Assembly (NCBI GenBank): GCA_022592435.1 | Contig: JABYQS010000096.1 | Coordinates: 92,743-156,742 of the forward strand | Direction of reading: 5' to 3' | Source: Cerioporus squamosus | Lineage: Eukaryota; Basidiomycota; Agaricomycetes; Polyporales; Polyporaceae | DNA: 64,000 bases | In this document: positions 58,095-64,000 of the stretch, piece by piece | Numbering within the stretch: the stretch's first letter is position 1 | Layout of the letters: the number at the start of each line of letters is the position of its first letter | Position numbers and translations under genes: made by a program | Notes under the pieces: generated by a model | What the model saw: the letters and a program-made list of their open reading frames with translations, nothing else | Told to the model about the DNA's origin: nothing | Database searches by the model: none

Positions 58095-60682
58095 TCACAG
58101 GTGCCGACGGAACCTGAACAGCGGGGCTTGCGCTTCCGCAACATCGCCGTAGATCGAGCCATCGAACGCCTTGTTGCCGTACTCGTCTTCCTCTCCGTCC
58201 CCATTAGCGGAGCTAGCGTGCTCAAAGGCCACCGTCGAGCTCGAGTCCCCGAAGGTGACAGTGGCGTTCGCGAGCGCTCCGTCGTCGTCGAACGAGTGCC
58301 CCTCGTTCGGAGCATACCACCAGAGCGTCGTGACGCCGACGGGGAAGGTGTACGTCGCCTGCTGGCCGCGGAACTCGATCGTCGTCTGGACCGGGACCGG
58401 GTTCCATGGCCCGTCAGGATGATCGTCCCTGCAAGCACGCAAAGGCAAGGTTAAGCCACTCGGAGCTAAGACAGCTGCAGGCGAAGCTTACCAGTTCAGG
58501 ACGACCAGGCTGTAGCGGAGCCAGTCCGCGGAGTTGACGCGCCCCGTCACGTATGCGCCGACACGCAGGGCCCAGTTGAGCGTGCCGCCAACGCTAACCC
58601 CGATACGCTTGCCCCAGGGACCGCCGGAGTCGCGGGGAAGGATTGCCTTTGACGCTTGCGCCATGGAATAGACTGGTCATGCGTGGAACGTGTCAGATCG
58701 ACCGGCTGTATGCCCCAATATGCAAACCACGATTGCGACGTACACTCCTGGTTGACGCTCCAGCTGCCGTCGCTGTTTACTGTCGCGACTGGGCGGCAGG
58801 GCGTTCCGCAGCTGCTCGTGCCTGGGAGCTTCGGGCTGCCGTTGCCATCGAGCGCGAGGTTCCACATCAGGCCATTGTGGGAGTTGTGCTCTATAGACCC
58901 GATGAAGCTGTGCCACATGTCAAGTATCAGGGGGGACCGGCACAAACAGATGAAATGCGAGCACGCTGTGCACTCACAGGTTGTCCATGTACCACTGCGG
59001 TCACACACGTTAGCTGGTCAGCCGCATGCGCTGTACGTCAAGCGGTCAGATACAGTACGCACCTTGATGTCGCTCCACCAGTCGCTGCCTTGGGTGCCGG
59101 AGCACTCTGTGAAGTAGATCTCCTTATCCGGGTACGCAGAGTGGAAGGTGTCCTGCTGGCTCACAGAGCCGCCGTAGCAGTGGAAGGAGACACCCGCAAA
59201 GGCACTGGAAGCTTGTTGCATCTACGTGTGTTACTGCGTCAATGGTGCCGTAATTGGGTTGCACAATAGATGACGATGGATGTCGTACCAACTGAATGGG
59301 ATAGCCTCCAGCGTCGTCCCAGTTGTGATCGTAGCCTATGATCTTCGTGCCGGAGAAGCCGTTGGAATTCATGAGGCTACGCAGAGCCAGCCCGATTTGC
59401 GCCTCTGGGATGCGGATATCTTGCATGTGGGGTATGTAGGGTTGCTGTTCTCCGGCTCATTCTGCCGCCATATGATGAGGTCGATAGCTGGCGCGAGATA
59501 GAAGCAGCCGGCGACGAACCTGGATACTGATAGCGTAGACCGAGATGCCCTTGTTCTTGTAGCCCTGCAGAGACTTGAGGAGGTAATTTGCGTCTGCATG
59601 CCGCGCGCCGAGTGAGCTGCGTAGGGTCATCTGTGTTCATCACTTGACTCACAAACGCTGGTATAGTTCGAGAGGAAGTTCCCCCCGTTCATAGTCCCTG
59701 AATCTTCATCCATCCCGGCTACGATCACATGTGAGCCATCCGATATGCCGCTTCAGGGTGGCAACGACGACATACCGGCGACCAGGGAAGGATGTGAATC
59801 CGAAGCTGGCTATTTATGCTCCGTATGTCATTGAGGACCGAGAACAGATATGACGGAGCCTTGTTGATGTTGAAGCTGCTCAGGGCATTGTCCCCGCTGA
59901 CGTCATCGAAGCTGTATACTGCATGGCGACGGTGTGAGCGTCTGCCACCCAAGCACACGATGCCGGCGTCCAGCGGCGACGTCTGCTCACCGTTCGCGGA
60001 GAAATCGGACGCGCCCAGCGGGATCCTGAGGTACGAAAAGCCCGCAGAGTTCGCGCCGTCCGTCGCTGTGCGAGTGTGAGAACCGTCAGCGCGATGCACG
60101 CACTCTGTCCAAATGCGGGACTCACGGTCGAAGAGGTACTCAAGCAGGCTCCAGTAGTTGTTCGAATTCTTGCTCTGCACAGTACACACGCGGAAGTGTC
60201 AAGTGAGCATGCTGGCAGCTGCTGCATTCGGGCCCGCTTAGCCCCACTACGTAACCTACCTTCAGGTTGTTCAGAATCTGCGCAGAAGAGTCGGCTGTGG
60301 GTTTCCGCAGTCAGCATGACGCACTGCAAGCGAACACCGCACACCCCTGATCCCAGGAAGCAGAAGCGCGGCAACACAACGCACTCAGTGAAGCTCCGAA
60401 CCCCCAGACCGACTGGAAGGTCGAGGTGTCGGTCACGACAATGTCCGCCTGCCCAATCGCCCCTGGCGAGCCAAAGTTGATCGGGTTCGGGGAAAGGTTC
60501 GTGTAGGTGAAGCAGCTTCGACCTGTCCCACGTCGTCGACCACTGTACAGAGCCGTCAGCGATCCCGAGGCGTCGTACCGATCACGGTAACGAATGGAAG
60601 CCGCACTCACAATGTCGTAGATCTGCTGGCCGAGAATCGGACCCGCGAAGGCAAGAACGAACGCGACCGTCGGGAGACGCAT
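58095..60682 (-). CDS. Secreted glycoside hydrolase family 30
   Basis: ATG at 60682 starts a signal peptide (MRLPTVAFVLAFAGPILG). Exons then give TDTSTFQSVWGFGASLS, NYWSLLEYLFD, GFSYLRIPLGASDFS, RSINSQLRIHILPWSP, PGWMKDSGTMNGG-type text, ISVYAISIQNEPENSNP (acid/base Glu in NEP), AFAGVSFHCYGG, EIYFTECSGTQGSDWW (nucleophile Glu) and HNSHNGLMWNLALDGNG, followed by a beta-domain ending TFPVGVTTLWW. This order is GH30, probably an endo-beta-1,6-glucanase or beta-1,6-galactanase. About 70 further residues, acidic and Asp/Gly/Glu-rich, follow TLWW before the TGA at 58095; this tail is unusual and may be an added exon or a changed stop. About twelve introns are inferred. Confidence 0.88.
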
Positions 60683-61588
60683 CTTGCGAGCTGCTAGCCG
60701 CAACGACGAACGAAGAAGTCGAGCTGAAGAGCCCCAGAAGCTATGTCGCGGGGGAGATGGTGTGGTGGTGGAGCTGTCGCGATGCGCGAGCAGCCTTAAA
60801 TAAGACGGGAGAAGAAGGGCCAGTCAGAAAAGCCAGTGAACGCATCAGCTCCGCGGTGGTCTCTCTTGACTGTCCCTTGCAACCGAGTAACAGACATGGC
60901 CGGCACGCGCACACGCCGCCCGTTCTTGAGGTCACACGCACTGTGACCCCAGTGCGCCCGAATAGTAGATCGCGATCTGCCTCTGCTTGCCGACCCTCCC
61001 TTCCCGATATCACCACGACCAGCCGACCGGTCTCGATCTGAGCGTGACTGCCTCGGAGGCTTTTGTGCTCAGCAGACTCAGATCGACCACCTCCGGCTGC
61101 GGGATGTGGTATGTTGGCACAGACGCACCCGCTCCTGTGCTCGCGAGATTGAACTTCTCGGCCGCGGTGCCGCTGCAGTTCGCTATCACGACCTTCCTGT
61201 ACCTAGACATATGGGATGCACGGCGTTCGTGCAAGTCGGATGCAGAGAGAGCTCGCATAAACATAACCCCCGGTTCCGATATGTGTATGTTTGTGAAGGA
61301 GGCGCACCGGAGACAAAGTGGCTGGTCTGTAAGTGCCACAAGGGAAGCGTTTGCGGATCGCCCGTGCACGGTCATATCGCTGCTTGGGGGGTCACAGGAG
61401 TGGCTAGAGACGGGCTGCTTACCATATCCGTCCGTCCGACCTCCGCTGTCCCAACTCTGCATCGTGCCATGAAGGTCCGTTTGAATTGCGAGAGCTTGAC
61501 GAAAACATCGTATGCTACAAAATCACGAGGGGGATAGCGACACATGTTGCGGATGGTTCGTTCGATTGCTGGCGAGGCCGCCGGTACG
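60683..61588. other. Intergenic stretch between GH30 start and arrestin-like stop
   Basis: About 900 bp. A TTATTTAA box on the minus strand at 60796-60803, some 115 bp before the GH30 ATG, is a likely core promoter. Open frames at 61010-61462 on both strands show no motif and are not called. Confidence 0.5.
60796..60803 (-). promoter_or_regulatory. TATA-like box of the GH30 gene
   Basis: TTATTTAA on the minus strand, about 115 bp upstream of the ATG at 60682. Confidence 0.4.
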
Positions 61589-63293
61589 TTATGTCGACTC
61601 CTCAGGAGTCGAAGGTGTGGAGAAGTCCTCCGCCATACCTGGCATGAGACTGTCCACGGACCACGCGTCGGTGGTCAGTCGGATGGGAACAACGAGGCGC
61701 ATCTCTGCAAACGGCGCCTTGGGCGGGTCCGGTGGTATCATCGTGAATTCAATGAAGTCCTACGGGCGGGAGCCAAGATATCAGGCGCATGTGGAAGAAT
61801 GAAGAATTGCACTGCCAGCCAACATACCTTGACACTGAGGCCGCCCGCCTTGAAACCACCAATCTTGACTTGTGGGTCGAGTCGGATCTGACCATTGAAG
61901 CAAAGCATGTCCGGCCCATCGCCCTTTGGTGATTCATATGAGTGCACATCCCTGATTGGCCGGCACAGGCACCTCTTACCGAATGCTTGAACTCTCCTTC
62001 GCCGATCGTGTCCACACGCCAGATATCCGTCTTCGTACCCAGAACCATCGCGTTCCTGAGTGCATGGTAAGGTTCGCGGGCGCAGACGTCTCTCCCGGGA
62101 TGACGTACCGCACGTCCACTACGGATTGCCGTAGGACTTTGATGCGAGTGAAGACCTTGTTCGGCGCAAGGATGGTTGCGGTGGGACCGTATGGCAGGAA
62201 GGCCGCCAGTGAGAAAGCTGACGAGCTGAACGTGACGTGGAATGGAATGGGCTGAGTGATGCTGTATACTCGCGCCACCGGGAGGTACAGCTATGCTCGT
62301 TTCCCTCTAAGTGTCGGCTCAAACCATATATTGATAAGGTGCGCACCTGACAGGAGATATCCTTCCCGCCCGATATCCGTGCCTTCATCGTCGACTCCCA
62401 ACTACGCCATTCAGGCGTCTCCATAAACCTGAATGTGGCGAACGACTGACGCATGGGGGCAGGTAGGGGAACAGCTGGGCGAGAGCGGGGATGGTAGATG
62501 AAGGGTGTTGACACGACGCTGAATGGAACGGTCAGTCGTATGCCTGCAGCTGATGCATGCATGGAGCTCACCCGCCGCCCAACCGCAGGAGCGCCGTTGC
62601 CTTGTTCCGCACCGTCGTCGCACTGACGGTATATTCGATGTTCGCATTGAATCCTGGTACGCCAGACAGATGCACGTCATGTGTGGGTGGTAATGGCTGG
62701 GCAAATGCAGGCATTCGGTGGGAAGACCTCAATCGCACGACAAGTATTCACTCACATAGGTCTCTTTGCCATCCGAAAAGGTAGTTGGCAGTGTTAGGCT
62801 GAAGTGCAGAGAGGCCGGACATGGGTCCGAGTCCGTCTCTTTACTCCATAACGGGACCTTCGTCAGGCAGAGCTTGTACGTCGTCGTCCCGCCCTCCGCA
62901 ATCTCGCGTAAACGCAGGCTCCCTTCAATCTGCGACGTATGGATCGGGGTGGGTGGGGAGCAATGCAACCTGAATTAGACTGACTGGAATACGTTGATCG
63001 GAGAGCAAGCACACACCTTGACTTCGACAGCCGTCACACCATCTGTCTTGGACAGGCTGACTTCACCCTCCACCGCCGCGCCGCACCCATACGTCGGCAA
63101 GGTCGCATTGTTCTCCTGCGCGAACAAGCGAAGGCTGACGTTCTTGGCCTGCTTCACGAAGTTCCCGGACGGTCTTTTCGCGGGTACGGTTGAGCGCCAA
63201 GCGCTGCTCGAACGCCTGTGGCTCGGCTGTGTACGACGGCGTGCGCGGGAAGGCTGGCGGGGCGACGTAGCTCGGAAGGCTGCTGGTGGACAT
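61589..63293 (-). CDS. Arrestin-like protein, apparent frameshift near start
   Basis: ATG at 63293 gives MSTSSLPSYVAPPAFPRTPS, YTAEPQAFEQRLALN. The expected continuation RPSGNFVKQAKNVSLRLFAQ is in another frame; a one-base indel near 63185 separates them. Then YGCGAAVEGEVSLSKTDGV, VEGSLRLREIAEGG, LPLTFSD-type text (FSLTLPTTFSDGKETY), EYTVSATTVRNKATALL, STPFIYHPRSRPAVPLP, ITQPIPFHVTFSSS and VKIGGFKAGGLSVKDFIEFT, ending TPSTPEEST with TAA at 61589. The order of beta-sandwich segments (an N-domain with a GxVEGxV strand, then a C-domain starting ITQPIPFHV) fits the alpha-arrestin fold, used as an adaptor for ubiquitin ligases in membrane-protein traffic. PY motifs were not seen. Introns lie near 61803-61826, 61940-62040, 62075-62250, 62290-62345, 62510-62570, 62700-62755 and 62950-63020. 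Confidence 0.7.
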
Positions 63294-64000
63294 GGGTGGA
63301 TGGGGGTGCGTGGCGGTCTGCGACGGCCGCAAAGTCTGAAGACCGAGCAGGGTACTGAATGCGACGACAATATTAGGCCGCACCGGTGACTAAGAGGCAC
63401 TGTAGCATATGGCGTGCACCATGCGCCGGCTTGCCACCGGACGGACTGTGGGGATGCTCGGGGCCTGATGGATATGTTTGAACGCTGGCTATCTCACCCT
63501 GCCTGGGGCGTGCACGGTGTCCAACGGTCGGCGTTTGGGATGAGGCAACTCCGGGTCCGACGACGGACGGTGCAGATGGAGTTGCGACCGCGCGCCGGTG
63601 ATCGTCCACTCGCGACCGCGCAGGTCGTCGCGCGATACGAGGTCACCATGTCTATCGCGCGGTCATCTTCAATTGTATCTTGGAGCTGCGTCCGCGTGAA
63701 CTGTCCGACGAAGCAGGAGGGGAGCGTAGAGACGCATCAACGGAAGAACGGGAGCATGTGGAAGTCAGAAGGAACGTGGGGCGTGGCCGCCGGCTCATCA
63801 CCCCCTTTGGCGCACAAGGTTCTCAAGGTTCTCACTCTCCGTGCGTTGTGCTGCGCATAAAATCCCATAATACACATGCAATGTGTACGTCCAGAGGACG
63901 ATACACGGTCGTAAATACAGCAGTGTCCACTAGCAATGTCCCAAAAATACATGAGTTGAGCGTCAGCACAGGCGGGCGATGTCTAGATGGACGCCTTGTG
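63294..64000. other. Gene-free right end of window
   Basis: About 700 bp. The 148-codon frame at 63414-63860 (plus) and shorter ones on the minus strand show no motif or splice pattern, so I call no gene here. Confidence 0.45.

Noticed and set aside
61010..61462. 150-codon open frame on the minus strand
   Set aside because: It follows the arrestin-like stop, has no motif, and no splice signal links it to either neighbour.
63414..63860. 148-codon open frame at the right end, plus strand
   Set aside because: No domain, no intron pattern, and amino-acid composition as expected by chance.

Overview
The window is nuclear DNA of a filamentous basidiomycete, most likely a wood- or litter-decaying Agaricomycete. 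Reasons: genes are dense and broken by many introns of about 45-70 nt with GT..AG ends; neighbours are often divergent or convergent with gaps of 20-400 bp; and the gene set includes a FunK1-type fungal kinase, a fungal class II haem peroxidase, a GH30 glycanase, a fungal DUF2235 hydrolase and a non-LTR retrotransposon with a Tad1-like domain order. All calls come from reading the sequence; no database search was possible.

Layout. 1-24 kb is mainly housekeeping: a MYND-SET protein (running off the left edge), the spliceosomal cyclophilin PPWD1, the E4 ubiquitin factor UFD2, mitochondrial ribosomal protein bL35m, a histidine phosphatase, an AN1 zinc-finger protein, the Rab7 exchange factor subunit MON1, a BTB protein, guanine deaminase, an EBP-type sterol isomerase, ORC6, NAD(P)HX epimerase and a class II peroxidase. 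24-37.4 kb holds a second MYND protein, an S28 serine peptidase, two tandem class I sirtuins, an alpha/beta hydrolase and the cullin-like APC2 subunit. At 37.5 kb lies an intron-containing tRNA-Thr(CGU) gene. Immediately upstream of it sits an 11.1-kb non-LTR retrotransposon (37,671-48,796, minus strand) with a 17-nt A tail and a 14-bp target-site duplication. 49.5-64 kb is accessory: a DUF2235 hydrolase, a FunK1 kinase and a decayed copy of its 3' end, an unrecognised gene with a premature stop, a secreted GH30 glycanase and an arrestin-like protein.

How genes relate. There is no gene cluster or pathway in the bacterial sense. UFD2, APC2, the AN1 protein and perhaps the BTB protein all touch ubiquitin or proteasome biology, and ORC6 and APC2 belong to the cell cycle, but their proximity looks incidental. 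The peroxidase, S28 peptidase and GH30 enzyme start with signal peptides and would be secreted.

Most notable observations: (1) the second sirtuin has Asn in place of the catalytic His and altered zinc-cysteine spacing, beside an intact copy, and both share 10-nt and 8-nt micro-exons; (2) the retrotransposon is precisely bounded, has an intact EN-RT-RNase H ORF2, ends in strong hairpins, and sits about 60 bp upstream of a tRNA gene; (3) several genes carry single-base frameshifts or premature stops that may be real or may be assembly errors.
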